The notes beneath the pieces were generated by a model. That model had not been told where the DNA came from. It saw nothing but the letters and a program-made list of their open reading frames with translations, and did no database searches. A stretch of 64,000 bases of DNA from Sinomonas susongensis (lineage in GTDB: Bacteria > Actinomycetota > Actinomycetes > Actinomycetales > Micrococcaceae): positions 1-64,000 of the forward strand of contig NZ_SSNH01000012.1 in assembly GCF_005877005.1 (NCBI RefSeq), in the 5' to 3' direction. Made by a program: the position numbers and the translations under genes. This document shows positions 53,599 through 61,914 of the stretch, one piece after another. Positions within the stretch are counted from its first letter, which is position 1. Each line of letters opens with the position of its first letter.

Positions 53599-54494
53599 GG
53601 TGTGGCGGCCGCGGGCCGCGAGCCGCATCGCGGCACCTCGATCAAGAGCAGCCTCGGGACAGCGACCAGAATCGTGAAGGGAATCACCGGGGTCAGAACG
53701 GGAGACGCCAATATCATCGCCGGAGCTATCAAGAACGGCCAGCGTTTCCGGGCCCCGTAGAAGACCAGAGCCAGTGCCACGCAACTGCGCATGAAAAAAC
53801 TGAGGCTGCTATCCGGCGTTCCATTCCGGTTGTAGACGAGGAACTCGACCCATCCCTGCCAGGCCTGCGGTTCGAGCGCATAGGAAATCCCAACGATCAC
53901 CGCTGTAAACGCAACTCCTTCCAGCAGCCGCCTCCATTCGCCCCGGCCAGCAAACCACAGCAGTCCCACTCCGGGCGCGACCTTCGTGAGGATGGGGAAA
54001 GACCATGCGGCCGGACGCCTCAGCCCTACGACGGCGGAAACGGCAAGCAGGATGTAGATGTTGCTGACGATGAGCTCCGGTAAGCACAACAACAGCACCG
54101 GGAGGGCCCACCGCAGACGCAACGGTCTGACGAGCCACCACGCGGCCGCGCTCTCAAGCGCAAACCATGCTGCTTGGAACGCCGGCCATGGCAGCAAGGC
54201 GAGCGGTTTGACGAGAAGGGCGAACGCCGGTGAACACAGATAGGCGTCTCGTTCCCCCGGGCTCGCCTGATAGAGGACAGACCCCCTCGCGGCTAGCCAG
54301 TAGGCATGTGAGTCCTGGCCGATCTGGCCGCCCAGGACGAAGTGTCGGACCGACACAAAGATCGCCATGAGGCTCAGAGGCCAGATCAGAATGGCGGCAG
54401 CCCGCACCACCAAGGGATACCTCGCGGCAAAGATGCTGCCCGCGCTCTCAACCGGCGCCTGCGTCCCCTGCTGGGCGCCGTTGCTGGGGACCAT
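53595..54494 (-). CDS. GT87/DUF2029-like membrane glycosyltransferase
   Basis: A 299-residue protein with about eight membrane helices. GQDSHAYWLAARG, with the Asp near the first external loop, and LPELIVSNIYILLA recall the GT87 (DUF2029) polyprenol-mannose-dependent mannosyltransferases. At under 300 residues it is shorter than usual (about 400), so function is uncertain. The ATG at 54494 is preferred because upstream frame sequence overlaps the TetR gene. It is moderately lower in GC than its neighbours. Confidence 0.6.
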   Translation of the reverse strand: MVPSNGAQQGTQAPVESAGSIFAARYPLVVRAAAILIWPLSLMAIFVSVRHFVLGGQIGQDSHAYWLAARGSVLYQASPGERDAYLCSPAFALLVKPLALLPWPAFQAAWFALESAAAWWLVRPLRLRWALPVLLLCLPELIVSNIYILLAVSAVVGLRRPAAWSFPILTKVAPGVGLLWFAGRGEWRRLLEGVAFTAVIVGISYALEPQAWQGWVEFLVYNRNGTPDSSLSFFMRSCVALALVFYGARKRWPFLIAPAMILASPVLTPVIPFTILVAVPRLLLIEVPRCGSRPAAATP

Positions 54495-54550
54495 GCGACC
54501 GATGCTGCCATGAAAGGGATGCCCTCCGGGAGAGGGAACTGCCGTGTGGG

Positions 54551-55237
54551 TCAGGAAGGCCCGGCGAGGGACAGGCGTGCGACCAGGCGGTCGACGAACG
54601 CCGCGAAGGAGCGTTCGAGGTCGAAGGCCGGGTTGAGGAGGAACTGGATCTCCAGCCCGTCCATGGTTGCGAGGAGGCACTCCGCTTCGCCCGAGACCTC
54701 GCCCTCTGTCATGGGGCGGAAGCGGCCGTCTTCGACGGCGTCCCGGAAGAGGCCGCGCATGGTGGCCAAGGTGGCGCGGTAGCGCTCCGTCATGAACTGA
54801 TGTGCGGGGTGGTCAACGGAGGTCGCCTCCGCCGCCATCGTCGTGTAGAGCTCGAGCAGGCCTCGGTGCTGCGTGTGGTAGTTCATGAGCTTCTTGAAGG
54901 CGTCCAGAAGTTCGTAGCCCCGATTCGGTGAGCCGATCACCTCGGAGGTGACCACGTCCCAGTGCTCGAGGACGGCGATCAGGAGGCGCTCCTTGCTCCC
55001 GAAGAGCTTGATGATCGCGGCGGGGGTCAGGCCGACGCGCTCGGCAACCTGCTGCAGGGTGCCGCCTTTGAAACCATGCCGCCCGAAGACCTCCATCGCC
55101 ACCGAGACCACCTCGCGCCGGCGCTCGATCCCCTTCTTATAGGGCCCCCGCGGGCTGCGCTGCTGGGGACTGCGCTGCTGGGCCCCCCGCGGGCTGCGCT
55201 GCTGGGGCCCGGAAGGCCCGAGGGAGGAGGAGGTCAT
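54551..55237 (-). CDS. TetR-family transcriptional regulator
   Basis: 228 residues with an unusual 35-residue N-terminal tail built from SPRG and QQRSP repeats, then the TetR helix-turn-helix (TLQQVAERVGLTPAAIIKLFGSKERLL, about 60-87) and a ligand-binding domain. The ATG at 55237 is 7 nt after TAGGCT (55245-55250, minus strand). It is divergent from the Gfo/Idh operon, and the spacer carries a strong inverted repeat. Confidence 0.85.
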   Translation of the reverse strand: MTSSSLGPSGPQQRSPRGAQQRSPQQRSPRGPYKKGIERRREVVSVAMEVFGRHGFKGGTLQQVAERVGLTPAAIIKLFGSKERLLIAVLEHWDVVTSEVIGSPNRGYELLDAFKKLMNYHTQHRGLLELYTTMAAEATSVDHPAHQFMTERYRATLATMRGLFRDAVEDGRFRPMTEGEVSGEAECLLATMDGLEIQFLLNPAFDLERSFAAFVDRLVARLSLAGPS

Positions 55238-55286
55238 GCCTTGGAGCCTACCGGCGGACCGAACAGCCGCCCGCCGATCCCTTGCG

Positions 55287-55315
55287 CTAAAGGTAAATTC
55301 ATACATACCTTTTAG
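55287..55315. promoter_or_regulatory. Candidate TetR operator
   Basis: CTAAAGGTA (55287-55295) and TACCTTTTAG (55306-55315) form an inverted repeat with a 10-bp spacer between the divergent TetR and Gfo/Idh genes. The right arm overlaps the likely -10 (TACCTT) of the Gfo/Idh gene, so binding would block that promoter. Confidence 0.6.
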
Positions 55316-55318
55316 ATC

Positions 55319-56389
55319 ATGGAAACCAAGACATCAAGTACCCTGGGCGTCGGCATCCTCGGTGCCGGGCCCGTGACCCAGGCAATCCACCTGCCGACCC
55401 TCTCGCGGCTGCGGGACGTGTTCCACGTCGCCAAGATCATGGACGTCGACCCTGCGATTGCTGAGTCGGTCGCCGGAAGGGTCGGCGCCGCCTGGACCAC
55501 GAGCATGGAAGATCTGCTCGCAGACGAGAGGGTGCAGATCGTGGTCGTGTGCAGCCCGCACCAGTTCCACGCCCAGCAGGTCATCGCGGCCTGCCGGGCT
55601 GGAAAGCAGGCAGTCCTGTGCGAGAAGCCCTTCGCCATGAGCCAGGCTGAGGCCGAGCAGATCGCAGCCGTCTCCCAGGAGACCGGCGTCCCGATCATCG
55701 TCGGCGCGATGCACACGTTCGACCCCGGGTGGCTCGCCGCAAAGGAGCATTGGGGCGATCTGGTCGAGACGACGCACACGATCCGCTACTCGATCGTCCT
55801 GCCGCCCAACCCCCGATTCGAGGACTTCGCCACGGAGGTCATCACCCGCCCCGAGTCGCCACGCCAGGATCGCCGCGACCCCGACGTCGCCGCCGGCATG
55901 GTCCGTGGCGGCATCATGGGGCTCGCGATCCACGACCTCCCTCTCGTGCGCGCCTTCTGCCCGGACTTCACCGACCTGGAAGTCCTCTCGTGCCAGGTTC
56001 CGGACCCGTCGGGCTATCTGCTCAACCTGCGCGTCGGCGAAAGGAACGTGCAGGTCTTCGGGATCAACACCCAGAGCTGGGAGCCCGAGTGGACCTTCGA
56101 GGCGATCAGCAACACCGCTTCACTGCGCATCGACTTCACGCCGTCGTACGTCCAGGCGGGCTCTGCCACCGCGACCATCAGCCGCGGTGGCAAGTCCGAG
56201 GTGTACGGCCCCTACCTCGCCAACGGCTACGAATCCGAATGGCGCTATCTCGCCGATCTCGCGCGCGGGAAGGCAGCGCCCGTCGACGTCACCGGACTCA
56301 TCCACGACCTCACCTTCGCCCTCGAAATCGCCGACACGGCCTCGGCCGCAGTCCGGGCAACCACATCCACGAAAGAGGCATCCCTATGA
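55319..56389 (+). CDS. Gfo/Idh/MocA-family oxidoreductase
   Basis: 356 residues: an N-terminal NAD(P) Rossmann fold (GVGILGAGPVTQAIHL) and the catalytic-lysine motif CEKPFAM, then the alpha/beta substrate domain. Sugar or cyclitol dehydrogenase activity is likely, with substrate unknown. There is no ribosome site before the ATG at 55319; TACCTT 7 nt upstream suggests a leaderless mRNA. Coupled to the next gene through ATGA. Confidence 0.88.
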   Translation: METKTSSTLGVGILGAGPVTQAIHLPTLSRLRDVFHVAKIMDVDPAIAESVAGRVGAAWTTSMEDLLADERVQIVVVCSPHQFHAQQVIAACRAGKQAVLCEKPFAMSQAEAEQIAAVSQETGVPIIVGAMHTFDPGWLAAKEHWGDLVETTHTIRYSIVLPPNPRFEDFATEVITRPESPRQDRRDPDVAAGMVRGGIMGLAIHDLPLVRAFCPDFTDLEVLSCQVPDPSGYLLNLRVGERNVQVFGINTQSWEPEWTFEAISNTASLRIDFTPSYVQAGSATATISRGGKSEVYGPYLANGYESEWRYLADLARGKAAPVDVTGLIHDLTFALEIADTASAAVRATTSTKEASL

Positions 56390-57207
56390 CACAGCAGCTC
56401 ACCGTCCTGTCCTCGCCCGAAGCCGACGCGGGCGGCGGCGTGCCCCAGGTCATCTCCTCCCTGCCGGTTTCGCTCCACCCCACGGACGGCGCAGGTTCCG
56501 ACCTCGTCGCCGTCGCCGGCACCCCGGGCTGGACCGAGAAGGCTCTCGAATCGATCGAAGCCGGCGCCAGGGGTGTCATGGTCATCCGTCCTTCCGCCGC
56601 AGACGTGACCGCCCTCAGGGACAGGGCGGAAGCTTCGGGGGTCCCGGTCGTCCTCGACACGGAGTGGGCCCACAACCCTGCGGTTGCGGCGGCCGCGCCG
56701 CGGTTCGCCGCAGTCAACGATGAGAACAGCCTTCTCGAGGCGCGCGTCAACGCCCCGGTGGGAGTCGACGTCGACCAGGTCCTGCTTGCGCAGCTCGCGC
56801 TCATCCGCGCGGCCGTGGACCCGGTCGTGAGCCTCTCCCATGCCCGGCGGAACCGCCACGGCTACGATGCGCTCGCCCACCTCGCCAGCGGTGCACGGGC
56901 AAGCCTCTCCGCCATCCTCAGCGACGCCCTCCCGTCATCCGCCACGCTGCGCATCATCAAGCCCCGCGACGCGGTGACGCTCGCCGTGCCAGCGTCGGAA
57001 ACGGCCGCACCCGGTAGGGTCACAGTCTCGGGTCCGGACGGGGCGACGCTCCTGCCGACCCAATGGGAGTCCGCGCACCGAGCCGCCTGGCGGCGGCTGC
57101 ATGCCCTCGCCGAAGCCGGCGAGGCGTGCGAGGACCTGAGCTCCTTCGCTGCCGACGTTGCGATCGTCACCGGAGGCCGGCCTGAGGCGGCCGGCGGCAG
57201 AGGGTGA
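56386..57207 (+). CDS. Hypothetical partner of the Gfo/Idh oxidoreductase
   Basis: 273 residues, translationally coupled to the preceding dehydrogenase (ATGA). It contains ESIEAGARGVMVIRPSAADV and VPVVLDTEWAHNPAV. It has no recognised domain, though the first half resembles the variable half of a Gfo/Idh protein without a nucleotide-binding signature. It may be a second, non-catalytic subunit. Confidence 0.55.
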   Translation: MTQQLTVLSSPEADAGGGVPQVISSLPVSLHPTDGAGSDLVAVAGTPGWTEKALESIEAGARGVMVIRPSAADVTALRDRAEASGVPVVLDTEWAHNPAVAAAAPRFAAVNDENSLLEARVNAPVGVDVDQVLLAQLALIRAAVDPVVSLSHARRNRHGYDALAHLASGARASLSAILSDALPSSATLRIIKPRDAVTLAVPASETAAPGRVTVSGPDGATLLPTQWESAHRAAWRRLHALAEAGEACEDLSSFAADVAIVTGGRPEAAGGRG

Positions 57208-57268
57208 GGCGCTCCGGGCGGTCGGATCGGCGCACGGCTGAGCTGCTGTAGAGCCGAGGGCAGAAAAG

Positions 57269-57325
57269 GGCCGAGGGCCCTCAGGCGGGTGGTTCATCAC
57301 CACACCAGTCCTGAGGGCCTCGGCC
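57269..57325. terminator. Bidirectional terminator
   Basis: GGCCGAGGGCCCTCAGG (57269-57285) pairs with CCTGAGGGCCTCGGCC (57310-57325) with one unpaired base, between the convergent Gfo/Idh operon and the ABC permease operon. The 24-nt loop contains a smaller GGTGG/CCACC hairpin. Confidence 0.75.
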
Positions 57326-57347
57326 TTGGTCGGGTCTCGGCTGGGCG

Positions 57348-58235
57348 TCAGCGTCCCGCGAGCGACCCTCCGATGCCGCCGACGCTGAAGTACTTGTTCA
57401 GCACGGAGAACAGGAGGATCGGCGGGAGCATCATGATGACTGCGCAGGCCGAAACGGGACCCCAGTCGGTGGCGTTCTGCTGGAAGAACGTCTCCAGGCC
57501 TACCGGGAACGTGTAGTTGACATCCGAACGCAGGAAGACCAGCGCGACCAGATAGTCATTCCACGCGAGCAGGAAGGCGAAGACCGCCGTCGAGAGGATG
57601 CCCGGAAGCGAGTTCCGCAGCACCACCCGGGTGAATCCGCCGAACACGGAAGCACCGTCGATCCACGCCGCCTCCTCCAGCGCGATCGGGATGGAGTCGT
57701 AGTAGGCCGCCATCATCCAGATCGCGACGGACATGGTGGAACCGACGTAGATGATCATGACGCCGGTCAGGTTGTCGACCAGTCCGAGCTGAGCGAACAG
57801 GATGAACAGCGGGATGACGGCGGTGACCACCGGGAGCGACTGCACGATGAACAGCACGAGCGAGAATCCCGAGACGAGCCTGTTGCGGCCGCGGGACAGG
57901 ACGTATCCGGCCGGCGCGGCGACGACGACCGAGACGATGACTGTCACGACAGTGACCACCAGGCTGTTGTTCAGCCAGGTCAGCACGCCCGTCTGCGTGA
58001 ACACGTTCGTGAAGTTCTCGAAGGTGAACGCCGAGGTGCTCGTGCTGCCGAGGGAGGGCTGCAGCGAGAGGAAGAAGATCGCCACGATCGGCACGAGGAC
58101 GACGACGGTGATCACGAGGATGAGCAGGAAGCGCCACCAGCGCCCGCGCATTCCGGCTTCGTCCGGCTGCCGCCGCGGGGCCTTCCTCCCGCGGGGAGTC
58201 GACTGAGCCGACGCGCGTACGGTTTCGACGGTCAT
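57348..58235 (-). CDS. Carbohydrate ABC transporter permease (MalG type)
   Basis: 295 residues with six membrane helices and the EAA loop ALEEAAWIDGASVFGGFTRVVLRNSLPG that contacts the ATPase. It is the last gene of the operon in the window and overlaps the upstream permease stop (ATGA). No ATPase gene is nearby; a shared MsiK-like ATPase elsewhere is the usual actinobacterial solution. Confidence 0.92.
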   Translation of the reverse strand: MTVETVRASAQSTPRGRKAPRRQPDEAGMRGRWWRFLLILVITVVVLVPIVAIFFLSLQPSLGSTSTSAFTFENFTNVFTQTGVLTWLNNSLVVTVVTVIVSVVVAAPAGYVLSRGRNRLVSGFSLVLFIVQSLPVVTAVIPLFILFAQLGLVDNLTGVMIIYVGSTMSVAIWMMAAYYDSIPIALEEAAWIDGASVFGGFTRVVLRNSLPGILSTAVFAFLLAWNDYLVALVFLRSDVNYTFPVGLETFFQQNATDWGPVSACAVIMMLPPILLFSVLNKYFSVGGIGGSLAGR

Positions 58236-59206
58236 TCGACGCTCGCCTTTCGAATCTGACGGTAGAGGATCACGGAGACCACGATCAGGACGATGGTGGT
58301 CATGAAGGCGATCGCGACGCCCGGGCCGACCTGGAAGTTCTCGAACACCGTCCGGTAGGCGAGGACGACAAGCGACGTGGTGGAGCCGACAGGGCCACCA
58401 CCGGTCAGCAGGAAGATCGTCGGGAAGTCGTTGACGCAGAAGATCGTCATCAGGATCCAGCTGATGTACGTCGAACGCGAGATGAGCGGGAGCGTGATCT
58501 GGGTGAAGGCCTGCCAGCTGCCCGCGCCGTCGACCTTAGCTGCCTCGTAGACGTTGTTGTCCACGGAGGCGAGCGCCGAGCTCATCATCATCATCATGAA
58601 CGGGAAGCTGATCCAGACCTTGAACACGCACACCGTGACCTTGGCCAGGGTCGGATTCGCCAGGAAGAGCACGTTGCCGAGCCCGAGGCTCTGCGCCAGC
58701 ATCGGGAACGGGCTCTGCGGGGTGGCCACGAGCCAGTTCCACGAGAACGCCGACACGACGACGGGAACGATCCACGGCAGCAGCAGGAGCACCTTGAACA
58801 CGCCCCCGCCCGGAATGCGGGTTCTCAGGAGCAGCGCCAGCACGAGTCCGATCACCCAGCTGCCGAAGACGCCGACGAGGGTGAAGATGAGCGTGAACAG
58901 CGCCGCCTGCCAGAAGGCAGGACTCAGGTTTCCCGAAACGAGCGTGTCGATGTAATTCGTGAATCCGACGAAGTCGCCACCCTGGATGAGGGTGCCATTC
59001 CGCAGGGACTGGTATGCGGCATAGATCACCGGGTAGAGGTTGATCAGCAGCAGGAGGACGAGCGCAGGGGCTGTGAAGATGATATAGGTCCAGCCCTTGG
59101 CGCGGAGACGCCTATTCTTTCTCGGCCCGGCCGAGCGGCCGCTGCCCGAGACGCCGACGCCGCGCTTTGCGCGGCCCACTTGGTCGGCGATGGAGCTTGT
59201 CGACAT
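58232..59206 (-). CDS. Carbohydrate ABC transporter permease (MalF type)
   Basis: 324 residues with a basic cytoplasmic N-terminus of about 40 residues, six membrane helices and the EAA motif VYEAAKVDGAGSWQAFTQITLPLI. It pairs with the MalG-type subunit. The ATG at 59206 follows GAGAGAGAAG. An intercistronic hairpin separates it from the binding-protein gene. Confidence 0.92.
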   Translation of the reverse strand: MSTSSIADQVGRAKRGVGVSGSGRSAGPRKNRRLRAKGWTYIIFTAPALVLLLLINLYPVIYAAYQSLRNGTLIQGGDFVGFTNYIDTLVSGNLSPAFWQAALFTLIFTLVGVFGSWVIGLVLALLLRTRIPGGGVFKVLLLLPWIVPVVVSAFSWNWLVATPQSPFPMLAQSLGLGNVLFLANPTLAKVTVCVFKVWISFPFMMMMMSSALASVDNNVYEAAKVDGAGSWQAFTQITLPLISRSTYISWILMTIFCVNDFPTIFLLTGGGPVGSTTSLVVLAYRTVFENFQVGPGVAIAFMTTIVLIVVSVILYRQIRKASVE

Positions 59207-59235
59207 TACTTCTCTCTCTCTGGCGACGATAGGCC

Positions 59236-59273
59236 GAGTGGGTTCCCCTGAATTGCTTTTGGGGAACCCACTC
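59236..59273 (-). terminator. Intercistronic hairpin between binding-protein and permease genes
   Basis: A perfect 13-bp stem, GAGTGGGTTCCCC (59236-59248) with GGGGAACCCACTC (59261-59273), 5 bp past the binding-protein stop. This would favour high levels of binding protein over permeases. Confidence 0.7.
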
Positions 59274-59278
59274 ATTCC

Positions 59279-60601
59279 TTAGGACTTCATGTTCGCCTTG
59301 ATGGCGTTCTGAAGATTCGTCAGGGCCGTCTTCGCATCGGTCTTGCCGCCGAGAATCGACTGGGTAAAGGTATCCATTGCCGGGGTGCCGTCAACGGTCG
59401 TGACGCCGAGGAACAGCGCCGTGCCGCCCGGTGCCGCCCAGGTCTTGGAAATGGGCTGCCATTCGTTGATGACCTTGACGTTGTTGGCGTTCGCCTGGAA
59501 CTCCTTCGTCTGGGTGATCGACTTGAGCGGGGGCAGCCCGATGCCAGTGGCCTGAGTCCAGAGCGGGCTCATGTTCTGGTAGTAGTACGTCAGGAACGCC
59601 TCGGAGCCCTCCTGGCTCGGGGTGTTCTTGTACATCATGATGTTGTTCGGGAAGTACAGGGCGCCCTTCTTGCCGTTCGGGCTGGTGAGCGGGCTCGCCA
59701 CCACGAGATCGTCGAGCGCGGCCCCGCCGACGTTCTGCGCGAGGCCGGCAGTATCGAAGCCCATGCCGAACTTCTTCGCCTTCCACTGCGACTGCGCGTT
59801 CGCGCTCGTGTAGGTGGGGCTGGCCGGGTCGACGTAGCCCTTGTTCACGCACTCGAGCACGAAGTTCATCGCGTCGATGTTCTCCTGCGTGACGCAGTTC
59901 GGCTGCTGGTTCTGGTCGAACAGGCCACCGCCGTTGTTGATCATCCAGCTGACCAGGATGTGGCCGCCGGTGAAGCTGCCAGCGCCGGCACTCGTGCCGT
60001 AGCCGTAGACACCGATCTTCTTCAGTGCCGCGCAGGTGTCGAGGAACGACTGCCAGTCCGTGGGCACGTTCGCCCCTGCCTGGGCAAGGAGCGACTTGCT
60101 GTACCAGAGGACGCGCATGTCAAGGTTGTAGGGAACGGCCGCGTAGCCCTTCGGGACCTTCATGGCGTCGAGCAGGCCGGGCAGGAAGTCGGCGTACAGC
60201 CCGTTGTTCTTCCAGCTGTTCAGCAGGTTGTCCGCGTAGGCGATAGCGCCCTGCGACTCGAACTGGAACGCCTGCGTTCCGCCGCCGGAGCTGACAGCCG
60301 GACCGGTGTTGGAGGCCACGGCAGAGGAGAACGTCTGGGTGAAGTTCGCCCACTGGATCTCCTGGTAGGACGCCGCGGGCAGGCCATTCGCCGGCTTGTA
60401 CGCCTCCGTGATCTTCTTGTCGAGCGGGTTGAAGGAGGTATTGCCCCACGGCATATTCCAGAATTTGAGCGTCTTGCTGCCGCCGCCGCCGCTGCTCGAG
60501 CCACCAGTGCATGCAGCGAGGAGCGGAATTGATGCGGCAGCGCCCGCCAGGCCGATGAAGCTACGGCGGCTGACGTTCGAGCCGGTGAATGAATTGGTCA
60601 T
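59279..60601 (-). CDS. Sugar ABC transporter substrate-binding lipoprotein
   Basis: A 440-residue family 1 (MalE-like) binding protein. The N-terminus has both a twin-arginine motif (SRRSFIG) and a lipobox (LLAAC, Cys at about residue 31), so it is probably exported folded and lipid-anchored. A Ser/Gly linker precedes the mature fold. The ATG at 60601 has GGAAGGAG upstream. The flanking dehydrogenase, epimerase and ThuA genes suggest a disaccharide or modified sugar as ligand. Confidence 0.92.
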   Translation of the reverse strand: MTNSFTGSNVSRRSFIGLAGAAASIPLLAACTGGSSSGGGGSKTLKFWNMPWGNTSFNPLDKKITEAYKPANGLPAASYQEIQWANFTQTFSSAVASNTGPAVSSGGGTQAFQFESQGAIAYADNLLNSWKNNGLYADFLPGLLDAMKVPKGYAAVPYNLDMRVLWYSKSLLAQAGANVPTDWQSFLDTCAALKKIGVYGYGTSAGAGSFTGGHILVSWMINNGGGLFDQNQQPNCVTQENIDAMNFVLECVNKGYVDPASPTYTSANAQSQWKAKKFGMGFDTAGLAQNVGGAALDDLVVASPLTSPNGKKGALYFPNNIMMYKNTPSQEGSEAFLTYYYQNMSPLWTQATGIGLPPLKSITQTKEFQANANNVKVINEWQPISKTWAAPGGTALFLGVTTVDGTPAMDTFTQSILGGKTDAKTALTNLQNAIKANMKS

Positions 60602-60648
60602 TGATGACTCCTTCCGAATGAATCAGCAGCAGCTGCCGCCGATTCCAT

Positions 60649-60702
60649 GCTCTTCATTGAGATAAAGCTCTTCATCGAGATAAGACTCTTCGTCGAGATC
60701 GA
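60649..60702. repeat. Three 18-bp direct repeats upstream of the binding-protein gene
   Basis: Units at 60649, 60667 and 60685 share CTCTTCATCGAGATAA. The region (60602-60766) is visibly richer in A/T than its surroundings and holds the promoter or leader of the binding-protein gene. Read on the minus strand, the units encode the hexapeptides FDLDEE, SYLDEE and LYLNEE in one open frame ending ...GGSCC and a stop at 60623-60625, but no standard start codon lies in that frame. Confidence 0.75.
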
Positions 60703-60766
60703 AATGTGCTGCACCGCTTATGCTGCTGTGCTTATGCTGCGCTGATCTTGTTCAGAAAGCCATGGC

Positions 60767-61912
60767 TCACGCTTTCCTGGGTGTCCCCGACTCGGATTCC
60801 GCCGCTGCACCGAGATCCGTGAGCGGGACGGCACTCGGACGCGGAGCACGGCTCGTCACGGCGACAGACTTGCCGCTGTGCGCCGAGTCGAGCAGCGACT
60901 CCATGACATCGAGCACGTGGAACGCGAGGGCCCCGCCCGCCCGCGGCTCCTCCCCCTCCGGGGTCGTCGCGAGATCCGCGATCCCGTAGCCGCGGCCTGA
61001 GTCGGTGTACCCCGCCGAGACGGGCAGCGTCTCCCACTCGGAGCCGCCGAGGCGGAACAGCCGGGTGTCGCCGTCGAAGTGGTTCGGGTCCGGGACGGCG
61101 AGCGTCCCGTCCGAGCCGTGGACCTCGATGTTCGACGAGTTGGTCGCGACGGCGTCGAAGCTCATCACGAGCGTCGAGAGCGCTCCCGACTCGTGGGTCA
61201 GGACCCCGGTGACGTGGGTGTCGATCTCCACGGGGATCTTCTCCCCCGCACGGGGCCCGGACCCGATCTCGCGCTCCGAGCGCGTGTGGCTCGCGGCGCC
61301 GATCACCGAGACGACGGGGCCGAGGAGAGTCACGAGGGCCGAGACGTAGTACGGCCCCATGTCCAGCAGCGGGCCCCCGCCGGGCAGGTAGTAGAAGTCC
61401 GGATTCGGGTGCCACCGCTCGTGGCCCGGGGTGACCATCGTCGCCGTCGCCGCGACCGGCGAGCCGATGAGGCCGTCGTCGATCGCCTTCCGCGCGGTCT
61501 GGATCCCGGTCCCTAGCACGGTGTCCGGCGCGCAGCCGACGACCACACCCGCCTCCCGAGCCGCGTCCAGCACCCGGCGGCCCTCCGCCGTCGTCGCGGC
61601 GAGCGGCTTCTCCCCGTAGACGGACTTGCCCGCAGCAATCGCCTTGAGCGCGACGTCGGCGTGGGCGGCAGGGATGGTGAGGTTTAGGACGAGGTCGACG
61701 TCGGGCGAGGCCAGGAGCTCCTCGACGCTGACGGCGCGCACCTCGGTGTCCGCCCCGCCGTCGTTCCATTCGGAGGCCACGGCCTGCGCCCGGCCCATGT
61801 CGATGTCCGCGACCGCAACGAGGCGCACGCTGCGGAGCCGGCGGAAGCTCGTGAGGTACTGGGCCACGATCTTCCCGCAGCCGACGATGCCGATCCTCAG
61901 CGGCTGGTCCAT
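60767..61912 (-). CDS. Gfo/Idh/MocA-family oxidoreductase
   Basis: 381 residues: Rossmann fold (RIGIVGCGKIVAQYL), catalytic lysine in YGEKPLAAT, and a C-terminal substrate domain with DPNHFDGDTRLFRL. It is a probable sugar dehydrogenase acting after import. The ATG at 61912 lies 2 bp after the thuA stop; a GTG at 61918 overlapping that stop is also possible. It is distinct from the enzyme at 55319. Confidence 0.9.
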   Translation of the reverse strand: MDQPLRIGIVGCGKIVAQYLTSFRRLRSVRLVAVADIDMGRAQAVASEWNDGGADTEVRAVSVEELLASPDVDLVLNLTIPAAHADVALKAIAAGKSVYGEKPLAATTAEGRRVLDAAREAGVVVGCAPDTVLGTGIQTARKAIDDGLIGSPVAATATMVTPGHERWHPNPDFYYLPGGGPLLDMGPYYVSALVTLLGPVVSVIGAASHTRSEREIGSGPRAGEKIPVEIDTHVTGVLTHESGALSTLVMSFDAVATNSSNIEVHGSDGTLAVPDPNHFDGDTRLFRLGGSEWETLPVSAGYTDSGRGYGIADLATTPEGEEPRAGGALAFHVLDVMESLLDSAHSGKSVAVTSRAPRPSAVPLTDLGAAAESESGTPRKA

Positions 61913-61914
61913 GT

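Noticed and set aside
60623-60703. RiPP precursor gene from the hexapeptide repeats
   Set aside because: No standard start codon or ribosome site is in frame, and no RiPP maturase is nearby. It is kept only as a finding to test.
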